A DNA stretch of 34,376 nt from Bacteroidales bacterium (GTDB lineage: Bacteria; Bacteroidota; Bacteroidia; Bacteroidales; UBA7960), in NCBI GenBank assembly GCA_003556325.1, contig PWRF01000106.1:1-34376 (forward strand), given 5' to 3'. Shown here in pieces: positions 16,951 to 27,218 of this stretch; within the stretch, counting starts at the first letter, position 1; each line of letters opens with the position of its first letter. Made by a program: the position numbers and the translations under genes. The notes beneath the pieces were generated by a model. The model did no database searches, was not told where the DNA came from, and was given only the letters and a program-made list of their open reading frames with translations.

Positions 16951-18609
16951 TCAGAAAGAGTCAATATACAATGTGTTGTCTGCGAGTTGCTCTTCTGAAA
17001 TGTATGTTTCTTCCAGGCGGACCTCCTCCGGCTGTCCGTGACCTTCAGGCGGATAGTAGATGGGGCCTTCGATGCCGAGCGGAATGCCCAGAAGGATCCA
17101 TATGATGAACATAGGGATCCTTGCCACCATGAAGGCAATGGCGTAAGGCAACATCATGGATATCAGGGTTCCTATACCTGCTGTTTTATCATACTTCTGC
17201 GCAAAAACGATCACCAGCGGGAAGTAAGGCAGCAGTGGCGTAAGGATATTGGAATAGGAGTCGCCGATACGGTAGGCGGCTTGCGTGACCTCGGGTGAAT
17301 ATCCCATGAGCATGAGCATCGGGACGAAGATGGGTGCCAGCAATGCCCACTTGGCCGAGGCGCTTCCCATGATCAGGTTCACGAAAGACGCGATGATAAT
17401 AAATGCTACAAGAAGGGGTATTCCGGTGAAGCCAATCGCTTCAAGCCCGTCGGATCCTTTTACGGCAAGGATGCTGCCTAGGTTCGACCAGTTGAAATAT
17501 GCCACAAACTGAGCGGCCACAAAGGCGATCACGATATAGAGCCCCATAGTTGACATCGACTTGGCGGTCATGTCGTATACATCCTTGTCCGTTTTAATGG
17601 TTTTGGAAGAGATCCCGTAGACCAGGCCGCCCACGAAGAAGATAATAAACATGATGGGTACGAGCGAGTCGTAGAAAGGCCGGAAACTTGCTGAACCGGT
17701 AACTTCATCATATTCGCCGCGCAAAAGGCCGTTTTCCGGAACCACCGCTACGGCAACCAGCGCGATCACTATAAGGATGGATAACAGCGACCACTTCAAA
17801 GCTTTTCGTTCGTGGGGTTTCACGTCGTTAGTGGCATCTGCCTCGGCAAGATCACCGGTTGGCCGATACTCACCCAGGCGGGGCACCACTATCTTTTCAG
17901 TGATATATGTGCCTGCGAGACCAACAAGGGGAACGGAAGCGGCCATCAGGTAGTAGTTCGACAGCGGGTTCACTGTGTAGGCAGGGTCAATGATGTTGGC
18001 AGCCGGCTCGGTAAATGCTGCAATCATCGGGTCGAGACCGGTAGGCAGGAAGTTGGCGCCAAAGCCACCGGACACCCCGGCAAAGGCAGCGGCAATACCT
18101 GCGAGCGGATGCCTCCCCATCCCAATGAATATGGCAGCACCCATCGGTATCAGAACCACATAACCGGCATCTGCAGCAACGGAGCTCACCATACCTGCTA
18201 CAACAATGGAGAAAGTGATCAGGTATTTAGGCACCTTGGAGACAAACACACGCAGCGCAACGGAGATCATCCCCGTATGTTCAGCCACGCCAATACCAAG
18301 CATGACAACCAGCACCAGGCCTAAGGGCGGGAAGGTAGCAAACACATTAACCATGCTGGTAAATATGCGCTGTATACCCTCTTTGGTCAAAAGGTTTTCG
18401 ACCATTATATACTCGGCTTCAACACCTGTGTCAGGGCCGGTACCGGGTCGCAAAACAGTTATCCCGCTGAAGATCCAGCTCAGCAAAAGCACAACGCCCA
18501 TCAAAATTGCAAACAAGGTTACCGGCTGGGGCAGCTTGTTACCGATAATCTCTACCTTGTCAAGTATTCGCTTGAAAACACCCCCTTTGGATTCGTCCTT
18601 TTTGGCCAT
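16951..18609 (-). CDS. AbgT-family transporter (p-aminobenzoyl-glutamate transporter family)
   Basis: Multi-pass membrane protein with FKRILDKVEIIGNKLPQPVTLFAI N-terminus, FPPLGLVLVVMLGIGVAEHTGMI and GSASAKWALLAPIFVPMLMLMGYSPEVTQAAYRIGDS. Confidence 0.9.
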   Translation of the reverse strand: MAKKDESKGGVFKRILDKVEIIGNKLPQPVTLFAILMGVVLLLSWIFSGITVLRPGTGPDTGVEAEYIMVENLLTKEGIQRIFTSMVNVFATFPPLGLVLVVMLGIGVAEHTGMISVALRVFVSKVPKYLITFSIVVAGMVSSVAADAGYVVLIPMGAAIFIGMGRHPLAGIAAAFAGVSGGFGANFLPTGLDPMIAAFTEPAANIIDPAYTVNPLSNYYLMAASVPLVGLAGTYITEKIVVPRLGEYRPTGDLAEADATNDVKPHERKALKWSLLSILIVIALVAVAVVPENGLLRGEYDEVTGSASFRPFYDSLVPIMFIIFFVGGLVYGISSKTIKTDKDVYDMTAKSMSTMGLYIVIAFVAAQFVAYFNWSNLGSILAVKGSDGLEAIGFTGIPLLVAFIIIASFVNLIMGSASAKWALLAPIFVPMLMLMGYSPEVTQAAYRIGDSYSNILTPLLPYFPLVIVFAQKYDKTAGIGTLISMMLPYAIAFMVARIPMFIIWILLGIPLGIEGPIYYPPEGHGQPEEVRLEETYISEEQLADNTLYIDSF

Positions 18610-18651
18610 AAGTTTATGAAATTATTGTTTGACTAACTGAGAAAACAGAGG

Positions 18652-18660
18652 CCAAAAATA
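18652..18660 (-). promoter_or_regulatory. -7 element TATTTTTGG upstream of the AbgT-family gene
   Basis: Minus-strand TAnnTTTG match ~43 nt upstream of the start codon. Confidence 0.4.
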
Positions 18661-18922
18661 ATGTATTCGTGGTAAACACAAAAATTATTATTATAATATT
18701 GACTGTCAAACACTACAATACAACAGGAGGAATGGTGTGTGACAAGCTGTATACGAAAGCATAGCCGGCATTTCACGGCATAGAAAGAGTAAGTGCATCC
18801 GGCTCACAGCCTTTGTTCAAAAATGAGGCAGGTGAGGGAAGCATGAATCATTAAAAAAAGTTGAAAGGTTTATTGCAGCCGCTGTGTCTGTTCCGTTTCA
18901 ATAAGGCAGGCAGGGCCACAGA

Positions 18923-21082
18923 TTAGCGGATAATGGTAATCGTGCCTTCGGTATGCCTTGTCCTCCCCATCCGGGTATACCGCAGCACGTACATATAGGT
19001 GCCATCGGGGGACCCGTCGCCATCCCACCAGTTTCCAAAATAATCATTGTGTTCAAACACCTTTTTTCCCCAACGGTTGTATATCACCATGCGTGAACCC
19101 GGATAGTGTTCCAGCCCGTCAATTTTAAACACCTGGTGCCGCGTGTTGCCCGAGTTAGGCAAAAATACATTGGGGATGTTCAGTTCGCAATCCTGAAACT
19201 GAACCGACTGATCGATAAAGGCAACACACCCTGTTATGGTATCTGTTATCGCTACTGTATAAAGCGCCGATTCTGAAACATGCAGCGTATCATAAGTTCT
19301 TTGGGGCAGATCCACACCCTCGGCTTGCCACTGGTAGAGCCAGTGATCCCCAAAATCATTTATCGGATGGACCTCGAGCACGATCGAGTCACCTTCACAA
19401 AAGCTGAGCGTACCGCGATCCGGGAAGCCGTTATTGCCATCAATGGGGTCTAAGTCCGACAGTATTTCAGCTTCAGGCAGGGGGAGAATTTCGATCGTCA
19501 GCGTGGTGTCGTATGAGCAGCCAAAGCTATCGGTGATCTCAAAAAGAAAATCATACAACCCCTTGCTATCCATTTGTGTGGTGGCTCTGAAGTTTCCGAA
19601 CTCATCCGTTGTTGTATCGATTGGATCCCCTTCATGGTACCACTGTCCGTCCACTATGTCAGGTGTAAAGATCAGCGAGTCAGGGTAAAATTGTTCGTCG
19701 AAAAGCATGCTCCAGCCGAAGACATGGCCTGTTTGGCCTTCCCCGGTCATGATATCCTCGACACGGATCGTCCACTCGCCGTTAAACGTACTTCCGGCGA
19801 ACTCATTGAGGCTTCCTGCGGGTGTATAATTGCCGGGGGGCATATAGGTTGCCCATGCGTAGTAGTTTCCGGCGTTATCAGTATAATCGTGAAAATCCGG
19901 GGCTGTTTCGGCCATAGTACCTAATGCAGGCGTGGCCGAAAAGCAATATTCGTATCCGGTGCCCGGGATGTCATCCTCCCAGACAACAGGCTCGCCCAGA
20001 TTTGCCGTTTGCCCGGCAGCTTCTTTGAGTTGCACCACGGTACCTTGCGGCGACTCCAGTTCGATGGCTATCTGGGTGTGATCCACATGCTCTATCAGCA
20101 CACAGATCCTGTCAAAATCATCTGCAGACATTATTTCCGCACCCTCCTCAAACACTTCAAATACGAGGCTCGACTCGTACAGCCCGGCATCATCAAGGCC
20201 AATAAGCCAGGGCACCTCCTCGTCGACAGAAATTGGGAACCCTGTCCAAGGGACTGCATTACCTGCGCCGAACAAGGTGAAGCTTTCCTCTGCACAGGCA
20301 ACGTCAGCCGAAATATGTGTTCCTTCAAAATGGGGCCGTGTGGCCACCATAAACACCTCATAGGACTCTGCCGTACAGTCGTTTACCGGGTCATAGGCCT
20401 GCACTCTTACGGTATATGCCCCGGGTTCCCCGAACAGGTAAGATATGGTGTCACCCTCCAGGGTGGTTTCTTCAATGGTCCAGGTGAATTCAACCGCTGT
20501 GTCGTCAAAATCAATCGCATCGGCCAGGTAGGTGGCATCTGCGGTGAACCGGACCTCCTGCGGCTCTTCAGGGCACTGTTCAAGGCCGTCGATCGGGTCG
20601 ATGGTGACTGAAAACAGGTCGCAAAAGCTCACACATGCCAGCGGGGCAAACCACCCAAGCCTGCCGGCAGTATCTTGCGGGTCGTCAGGATCGAAATCAG
20701 AGGATTGAAAATGAAAGTGCAGGCTTGCCCCTGAGGAATAAATGGTTTGGTTGAGCAGTGCCTGCCCGGTGGCTTCCATAATCAGGGGCGCTGCGCTGCT
20801 GTCACCGTCATATATGGATAACACGTCGTCTTGTCCTAGCTGGAAAAAGTCGAAACGAATGCCCAGGTGAGGCTCATCGGCACTGTCGCTTGTAAAGGTG
20901 AGCTGAAATTCTTCGTTGGGGCCGTAATGATCCTGGTCATCCCCTCCCCCATGAATAAAAATGCCCGAACAGGTTTCAATAACCTCCCCATCGTACTCAT
21001 CTATAGGATAATCTGTACCGGCAAATGCGCCGGAGATACTGGTCAGGACGAAGAGCAAAAACAAAAGTGGTATGTGTTTCAT
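18923..21082 (-). CDS. Secreted CUB / PKD / P-domain protein with gliding-motility (T9SS type B) C-terminal sorting domain
   Basis: Signal peptide; CUB-like N-terminus (GNDYG.. / DVLSIYDGDSS), P-domain-like EFAGSTFNGEWTIRVEDIMTGEGQTGHVFGWSM, C-terminal NVFLPNSGNTRHQVFKI...VIYNRWGKKVFEHNDYFGNWWDG...GTYMYVLRY. Confidence 0.88.
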   Translation of the reverse strand: MKHIPLLFLLFVLTSISGAFAGTDYPIDEYDGEVIETCSGIFIHGGGDDQDHYGPNEEFQLTFTSDSADEPHLGIRFDFFQLGQDDVLSIYDGDSSAAPLIMEATGQALLNQTIYSSGASLHFHFQSSDFDPDDPQDTAGRLGWFAPLACVSFCDLFSVTIDPIDGLEQCPEEPQEVRFTADATYLADAIDFDDTAVEFTWTIEETTLEGDTISYLFGEPGAYTVRVQAYDPVNDCTAESYEVFMVATRPHFEGTHISADVACAEESFTLFGAGNAVPWTGFPISVDEEVPWLIGLDDAGLYESSLVFEVFEEGAEIMSADDFDRICVLIEHVDHTQIAIELESPQGTVVQLKEAAGQTANLGEPVVWEDDIPGTGYEYCFSATPALGTMAETAPDFHDYTDNAGNYYAWATYMPPGNYTPAGSLNEFAGSTFNGEWTIRVEDIMTGEGQTGHVFGWSMLFDEQFYPDSLIFTPDIVDGQWYHEGDPIDTTTDEFGNFRATTQMDSKGLYDFLFEITDSFGCSYDTTLTIEILPLPEAEILSDLDPIDGNNGFPDRGTLSFCEGDSIVLEVHPINDFGDHWLYQWQAEGVDLPQRTYDTLHVSESALYTVAITDTITGCVAFIDQSVQFQDCELNIPNVFLPNSGNTRHQVFKIDGLEHYPGSRMVIYNRWGKKVFEHNDYFGNWWDGDGSPDGTYMYVLRYTRMGRTRHTEGTITIIR

Positions 21083-21287
21083 ATTTAGGGGGTTCCATTA
21101 CAAGCTGGTCAACACGGTAAACATACAGAACATACGTACGTTAACGGCTTTTTATTTTCTTACCGGGCTTCAAAATTAATTAAAATTACACTTAACCTGG
21201 ATTATTCATGCTTTTAATGGAGGGGAATGAGGTTTTTTTTGAACATTCAAAAGCAAACAATACTGGGTCCGGTATCGTTAAAAATTG

Positions 21288-21296
21288 TAATTTTGC
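21288..21296 (+). promoter_or_regulatory. -7 element TAATTTTGC immediately upstream of lepA
   Basis: TAATTTTGC ends 5 nt before the ATG at 21302. Confidence 0.45.
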
Positions 21297-21301
21297 AGGC
21301 T

Positions 21302-23098
21302 ATGAAAAACATCCGCAACTTTTGTATCATTGCTCATATCGACCATGGCAAGAGCACCCTGGCTGATCGTCTCCTTCAGATGACCAACACTATTACTGAC
21401 AGGGACTTCCAGGATCAGATGCTCGACAGCATGGACCTTGAGCGTGAGCGTGGCATCACGATAAAGAGTCATGCGATACAAATGGACTATACACATGAGG
21501 GTGAAGAGTACAGGCTTAACCTGATCGACACCCCCGGTCATGTGGATTTCAGTTACGAGGTATCCCGTTCTATTGCAGCTTGTGAGGGAGCCTTGCTTAT
21601 TGTTGATGCCTCGCAGGGCATTGAGGCACAAACCATTTCGAACCTCTACCTGGCCCTGGATCACGATCTCGTCATAATTCCTGTACTGAATAAGATGGAT
21701 CTCCCGGGTGCGATGCCCGAGGAAGTAACTGATGAAATCGTTGACCTTATTGGTTGCAGTGCCGATGAGGTGATCCCCGCCAGTGGTAAGATGGGCTTTG
21801 GTGTTGAGGAGGTGCTGAAAGCCATTATCGAACGAATTCCACCGCCGGCTGGAGAACCGGATGCTCCGTTAAAAGCATTGATTTTCGACAGTATTTATAA
21901 CCCATTCAGGGGTGTGGTAGCATATTTCAGGGTGTATGACGGGAAGATCCATCAGCACGACCATGTTCAGTTCATGAACACCAAAAAACAATACCATGCC
22001 GACGAGGTTGGCGTGCTGAAGATCAAGCAGCACCCTCGTGGCATGATCTCGGCCGGCGACGTGGGGTATATCATTTCAGGCATAAAGGATGCCCGCGAGG
22101 TAAAGGTTGGAGATACCATCACACATGTAAAGGAGCCCACCGACAAGCCTGTTAAGGGTTTTGAAAACGTAAAGCCCATGGTTTTTGCAGGCATATACCC
22201 TGTTGACACCGACGACTTTGAAGAGTTAAGGGCCGCCATGGAGAAACTTCAGCTTAACGATGCATCGCTGACATACGAGCCGGAATCCTCAGCCGCGCTG
22301 GGCTTTGGTTTTCGCTGTGGCTTTCTTGGAATGCTTCACATGGAGATCGTCCAGGAGCGGCTTGAGAGGGAGTTTGACATGACTGTCATCAACACGGTGC
22401 CAAACGTTTCGTACCATGCCTATACGAACCAGGGAGAGCTGAAGGTTGTCAACAATCCGTCAGACATGCCTGGGCCCAACGAGCTGGAGTCCATTGAAGA
22501 ACCCTATATATCGGCACAAATAATTACCAAAGCCGGGTTTGTAGGCCCCGTAATGTCGTTGTGCCTCGAAAAAAGAGGTATTGTAAAGAACCAGGTCTAC
22601 CTCACAACCGACAGGGTAGAGCTTAGTTTTGAGATGCCTCTTTCTGAGATCGTTTTCGACTTCTACGACAAGCTGAAAACCATTTCCAGGGGCTATGCCT
22701 CTTTCGATTACCATCCTATAGGCTACAAGCCTTCCAACCTTATCAAGCTCGACATCCTGCTGAACGGAGACCACGTGGACGCACTCTCTGCACTGATTCA
22801 CCGTGAGAATGCCTACGATTTCGGCAAGCGTATCTGCCTGAAGCTAAAGCAACTTATCCCCAGGCAGCAATATGACATTGCCATTCAGGCCGGGATAGGT
22901 TCAAAGATCATCGCACGTGAAACGGTAAAAGCACTGCGCAAGGATGTCACGGCGAAGTGTTACGGAGGCGACATCACACGAAAAAGAAAGCTGCTCGAAA
23001 AGCAGAAGAAGGGGAAGAAAAGAATGCGCCAGGTGGGTAATGTGGAAGTTCCCCAGCAGGCGTTCATGGCGGTACTCAAACTCGATGACAAATCATAG
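21302..23098 (+). CDS. lepA: Elongation factor 4 (LepA) GTPase
   Basis: [48 protein letters not shown]-terminal [32 protein letters not shown] at 21302 preferred over track start 21227. Confidence 0.97.
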   Translation: MKNIRNFCIIAHIDHGKSTLADRLLQMTNTITDRDFQDQMLDSMDLERERGITIKSHAIQMDYTHEGEEYRLNLIDTPGHVDFSYEVSRSIAACEGALLIVDASQGIEAQTISNLYLALDHDLVIIPVLNKMDLPGAMPEEVTDEIVDLIGCSADEVIPASGKMGFGVEEVLKAIIERIPPPAGEPDAPLKALIFDSIYNPFRGVVAYFRVYDGKIHQHDHVQFMNTKKQYHADEVGVLKIKQHPRGMISAGDVGYIISGIKDAREVKVGDTITHVKEPTDKPVKGFENVKPMVFAGIYPVDTDDFEELRAAMEKLQLNDASLTYEPESSAALGFGFRCGFLGMLHMEIVQERLEREFDMTVINTVPNVSYHAYTNQGELKVVNNPSDMPGPNELESIEEPYISAQIITKAGFVGPVMSLCLEKRGIVKNQVYLTTDRVELSFEMPLSEIVFDFYDKLKTISRGYASFDYHPIGYKPSNLIKLDILLNGDHVDALSALIHRENAYDFGKRICLKLKQLIPRQQYDIAIQAGIGSKIIARETVKALRKDVTAKCYGGDITRKRKLLEKQKKGKKRMRQVGNVEVPQQAFMAVLKLDDKS

Positions 23099-23268
23099 TG
23101 CCTGGTTTTTGCCATTGCGGCATTCCGGATTCCCTGGCTTATTGCTCATCTCCATCTGCAATCGTTTCAGGAGACATAAGCTAAAGGGCACATTACCTGC
23201 AGGAGTTAAATAAGAAACCTTCTGTTTTCATTGCATTTTTTCAGGGCAGTAAAACAGGCCGCTATGGT

Positions 23269-23844
23269 TTATTTGGTGACCCTGTCGTAACAATTGCGGC
23301 ACAACGGTTCATAGGCATCCGTTTCTCCCAGGAGCACCAGGTTTTTGTCTGCCACTTTTCGATGGGAATACTGGGCAAGGGATCCGCAGCGCACACAAAT
23401 GGCATGCACCTTCGTAATATACTCTGCCGTAGCAAGCAAGGCAGGCATAGGGCCAAAAGGCTTTCCGGCAAAATCCATGTCGAGGCCCGCAACAATTACC
23501 CTGAGGCCCAAATTGGCCAGCTGATTGCAAACATTGGGCAGCTCCGCATCAAAAAACTGGGCTTCATCAATACCAATAACATCTACTTCATTGGCCAGCA
23601 GGAGGATGTTTGAAGACGCCGGCACCGGTGTTGACATGATCTCATTCTCGTCGTGCGAAACCACCTTTTCTTCGTCATAGCGGGTATCCACACCGGGCTT
23701 GAATATTTCAACCTTCAATTGGGCAATGCGGGCGCGCTTGAGCCGCCTGATAAGCTCCTCGGTTTTACCGGAGAACATCCCCCCGCAGATCACCTCAATC
23801 CATCCCTTCTCCCGGGAGCGTTCCACATCGTTTTCAAGAAACAT
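23269..23844 (-). CDS. tdk: Thymidine kinase
   Basis: [23 protein letters not shown]-loop, DEAQFF, CVRCG / CRNCY zinc ligands. Confidence 0.97.
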   Translation of the reverse strand: MFLENDVERSREKGWIEVICGGMFSGKTEELIRRLKRARIAQLKVEIFKPGVDTRYDEEKVVSHDENEIMSTPVPASSNILLLANEVDVIGIDEAQFFDAELPNVCNQLANLGLRVIVAGLDMDFAGKPFGPMPALLATAEYITKVHAICVRCGSLAQYSHRKVADKNLVLLGETDAYEPLCRNCYDRVTK

Positions 23845-23990
23845 GGGTCAACAGTGCTTTGTAATAATTTCTTCTTCCTTTGCGATGGCCATTTTGCTTC
23901 TGATTCAAAATGGCTGCTTATCACAAAAATAAACAATAACTTTACACCGTTTTTCAATTCAGACCACGATCTATAAATTATTTTCCCAAG

Positions 23991-25001
23991 ATGATGAAGC
24001 CACAGGAAATTATGCATGACATCAATAACTTATTGGATAATATAGTAACAAGGACCATAGCGATCAACAAGAAACAATTTTCCGGGGATAATTTGCTTGA
24101 TATTGACCTGGTTCAGGACGATATCAGGCATCTGTACCGGCGCCTGGAGGCTTTGCGCTCTGTAATGGCGCAAGACACGGAGATGCCCCCGGCGGTTTCC
24201 CCGGCAGAAAAAGGTCAGGACGTTTCCGGCAGCGAGGCCAGCCGGCCTGCAGCCCCTCATGAGCCCCCGGGCGAAGAGCAAAAGGATGAAAGAGAAGGCG
24301 CTGCCCAAACCGAAATACTTCCTGGCGACACAGAAGCTCCGGCGCAGGGTGCTGACACACCTGCCCCTGAAACATCTGCAACGATCAGGGAGCAAGGCAG
24401 CGGAGAACAATCTGCGGAAAGGCAGGCAACTCCACAGGAAGTATCCGGAGAAGACACAGGCCACAAAGACCGGGAAAGTGTGCCGCCGACAGCTTCTGAC
24501 AGCGACACCACAGACTCATCGCAGAACACAGAAAAACCTGCAAATCAGCCCCCAACAGGGCATTCCGTTGACCAGCCCGAAAAACAAAAGCAAAAACCCA
24601 GCAAAGGGAACGGCAACAGGGCGGTGATCGACATTCTTTCGGAATACGGAAACAAAACCATAGGGGACACTTACCTGGAAGAGAATGACAGCAGCCTGCA
24701 CACCCGTATTTCGCTCAACAAGGAAGACAGGAGCATCGGCGAAAGAATGCAGAAACAACCCTTGTCAAATCTGAAAGAAGCGATCGGGGTCAACGAAAAA
24801 TTCCTGTTTATCAACGAACTTTTTGACGGCAACATCCAGGCATACAACGACGCGATCTCCAGGCTCAACGCCATGAATGACAGCAGAGAGGCTTTCGATT
24901 ACCTGGGTGCGCTGGGCATTGAGTTTTCATGGGATGCCGCCAGGTCTGCGGACACCATTGAAAAGCTGGCCCAATTGGTTCAGAGGAGGTATGTAAAATA
25001 A
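23991..25001 (+). CDS. Hypothetical protein, disordered Pro/Glu/Gln/Thr-rich centre and folded-looking C-terminus
   Basis: ATG ORF of 336 aa; low-complexity residues ~60-205; C-terminal IDILSEYGNKTIGDTYLEEND...AFDYLGALGIEFSWD. Confidence 0.8.
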   Translation: MMKPQEIMHDINNLLDNIVTRTIAINKKQFSGDNLLDIDLVQDDIRHLYRRLEALRSVMAQDTEMPPAVSPAEKGQDVSGSEASRPAAPHEPPGEEQKDEREGAAQTEILPGDTEAPAQGADTPAPETSATIREQGSGEQSAERQATPQEVSGEDTGHKDRESVPPTASDSDTTDSSQNTEKPANQPPTGHSVDQPEKQKQKPSKGNGNRAVIDILSEYGNKTIGDTYLEENDSSLHTRISLNKEDRSIGERMQKQPLSNLKEAIGVNEKFLFINELFDGNIQAYNDAISRLNAMNDSREAFDYLGALGIEFSWDAARSADTIEKLAQLVQRRYVK

Positions 25002-25071
25002 ATGGCAACAGCTGGCTATCCTTTTTTCAGCTAACGCAAGGGATGCAGGCAGCCTGTGCAAAAATCCTGTT

Positions 25072-25746
25072 ATGGCAGCTCTTTTTGTGGTCCCCACCCC
25101 CATCGGCAATCTTGAAGACATGACATTCAGGGCTATCCGCATATTGAAGGAAGCCGACCACGTTCTCACCGAGGACACCCGGGTTACCGGGAAATTGTTT
25201 AAGCATTACGGCATCGACACCCGCATGGTGACCTATCATCAGCACAACGAACACCGGGTGCTTGACAGGATCATGCAACATCTGCTTTCAGGAGAAAAAA
25301 TAGCCTTGGTAAGCGATGCCGGTACGCCGGGCATCTCAGATGCGGGTTTTCTTCTTGTCAGGGAATGCGTAAAAAACGGCGTTCATGTAGAGGTGCTTCC
25401 GGGAGCCGCAGCCTTTCTCCCTGCCCTGGTGGCCAGCGGCATCCCTTGCGACCGTTTTGTCTTTGAAGGCTTCCTCCCGGTAAAAAAGGGGCGGCAGACC
25501 CGGCTTCAATCCCTGGCTGCAGAAAGCAGGACCATGGCATTTTACGAGTCCCCTCACCGCCTGGTTAAAACCCTGAGCGCTTTCCGCGACATCTTTGGAG
25601 ACGACCGCAGGGCCTGCGTGTCGCGCGAGATAAGCAAAATCTACGAAGAACACGTTCGGGGATCTCTGGCAGAGCTTGCCGATACCTTCACTACAAGGAA
25701 TGTAAAAGGCGAGATCACCATCATCGTGGCAGGCTCCGGCACCTGA
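25072..25746 (+). CDS. rsmI: 16S rRNA (cytidine1402-2'-O)-methyltransferase RsmI
   Basis: LFVVPTPIGNLEDMTFRAIRILKEADHVLTEDTR, SDAGTPGISDAGFLLV, PGAAAFLPALVASGI. Confidence 0.96.
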   Translation: MAALFVVPTPIGNLEDMTFRAIRILKEADHVLTEDTRVTGKLFKHYGIDTRMVTYHQHNEHRVLDRIMQHLLSGEKIALVSDAGTPGISDAGFLLVRECVKNGVHVEVLPGAAAFLPALVASGIPCDRFVFEGFLPVKKGRQTRLQSLAAESRTMAFYESPHRLVKTLSAFRDIFGDDRRACVSREISKIYEEHVRGSLAELADTFTTRNVKGEITIIVAGSGT

Positions 25747-25786
25747 GCGGTGCAACAGAAAAGGCTGTAACAGTGCTTTACCCTGC

Positions 25787-27124
25787 TTAAGAGTTCAGTC
25801 GTTGCCTGAGTTTGGCAGCTTCCTCTTCAAATCCGGGCTTCCCGAGCAAAGCAAACATATTGCGTTTGTACGCCTCAACACCGGGCTGATCAAAAGGATT
25901 GACACCCAGCATATAGCCGCTTAACGCACAGGCCATCTCAAAGAAATAGATCAGGCTTCCCAGGTGATAGGCATTCAGCTCGGGCAGCTCTATCTCCAGG
26001 TTGGGCACATGGCCGTCCACATGGGCCAGCATAGTACCCCGGGCTGCCATCTCATTGACAAAGCCCAGCCTTTTGCCTGTAAGGTAATTCAGTCCGTCCA
26101 GGTTGTCCTTATCTTCCGGGATTGTAAGCGTTTTACGGTTTTTCTTCAGGGTTAAGACAGTTTCAAAACTGTTTTTTGTGCCTTCCTGGATAAACTGCCC
26201 CATAGAGTGCAGGTCTGTCGTGAAACTGACCCCTGCGGGGAAAATGCCTTTCCCCTGCTTTCCTTCGCTCTCGCCAAACAACTGCTTCCACCATTCTGTA
26301 AAGAAAAACAGCGATGGCGTATAGCTGGCAAGGATCTCTGTTGTACGGCCTTTTTTATAGAGCAGGTTGCGCAAAACAGCATAAAGTGCCGCCGGGTTTT
26401 CGAAAACGTCGTGGTGTTCTCTCAGGTGGGCTGCCATGTCTCTGGCCCCCGACAGCAGGCCTCTGATATCCACGCCGGCTGCAGCCACGGGCAGCAAGCC
26501 TACCGGGGTAAGTACCGAGTAGCGTCCGCCCACATCGTCAGGGATGACATAGCTGGCATACCCTTGTTCTGTGGCAAGCTGCTTGAGGGCTCCGCGCCTG
26601 GCATCGGTTATCGCAAAAATCCTTCGTGCAGCCTTCTGTTGCCCGTATTTCTCTTCCAGCTGCCTGCGGATCAGCCTGAAGGCAACGGCAGGCTCAGTGG
26701 TGGTTCCAGATTTGGAAATTACGATTACGGAATACTCCTTATTCTCAAGATAAGACAACAGATCATGATGATATTCCTCATCCAGGTGGTGCCCAGCATA
26801 GAGCACCTCCGGACCTGGTGCAGCATGCAGCGGCCCGGACAGGGCTTCAATGACTGCCCTGGCACCCAGGTAAGACCCCCCTATGCCAATAACAACAACC
26901 GCATCGGACTCTTCACGAATGATGGAAGCATCGTCTTCGATCCGTTCCAGCAAACCGCTGCCTGTGTTGTCCGGGAGGTCTATCCAGCCCAGAAAATCAC
27001 TTCCCGCGCCCGTCCCTTCGTAGAGTTTTTGCCTGTGAAGCTTGGTTTCGCTGTCAAAAAGCCCTATTTCCGATGTGTTTATCAATGATAGGGCTTGCTG
27101 GTAATGAACTTTGATCTGGGTCAT
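25787..27124 (-). CDS. pgi: Glucose-6-phosphate isomerase
   Basis: VVIGIGGSYLGARAVIEAL, VISKSGTTTEPAVAFR, GGRYSVLTPVGLLP, QGTKNSF-type and FDQPGVEAYK motifs. Confidence 0.97.
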   Translation of the reverse strand: MTQIKVHYQQALSLINTSEIGLFDSETKLHRQKLYEGTGAGSDFLGWIDLPDNTGSGLLERIEDDASIIREESDAVVVIGIGGSYLGARAVIEALSGPLHAAPGPEVLYAGHHLDEEYHHDLLSYLENKEYSVIVISKSGTTTEPAVAFRLIRRQLEEKYGQQKAARRIFAITDARRGALKQLATEQGYASYVIPDDVGGRYSVLTPVGLLPVAAAGVDIRGLLSGARDMAAHLREHHDVFENPAALYAVLRNLLYKKGRTTEILASYTPSLFFFTEWWKQLFGESEGKQGKGIFPAGVSFTTDLHSMGQFIQEGTKNSFETVLTLKKNRKTLTIPEDKDNLDGLNYLTGKRLGFVNEMAARGTMLAHVDGHVPNLEIELPELNAYHLGSLIYFFEMACALSGYMLGVNPFDQPGVEAYKRNMFALLGKPGFEEEAAKLRQRLNS

Positions 27125-27218
27125 ATCACTACGTCCTTATGCGGTTATGAAAAAAAATTAAGAAATGCCCTGGCGTATATCCGGTCGGCCGGGCCGGGAA
27201 AGTATTTCCTGATCCGGT

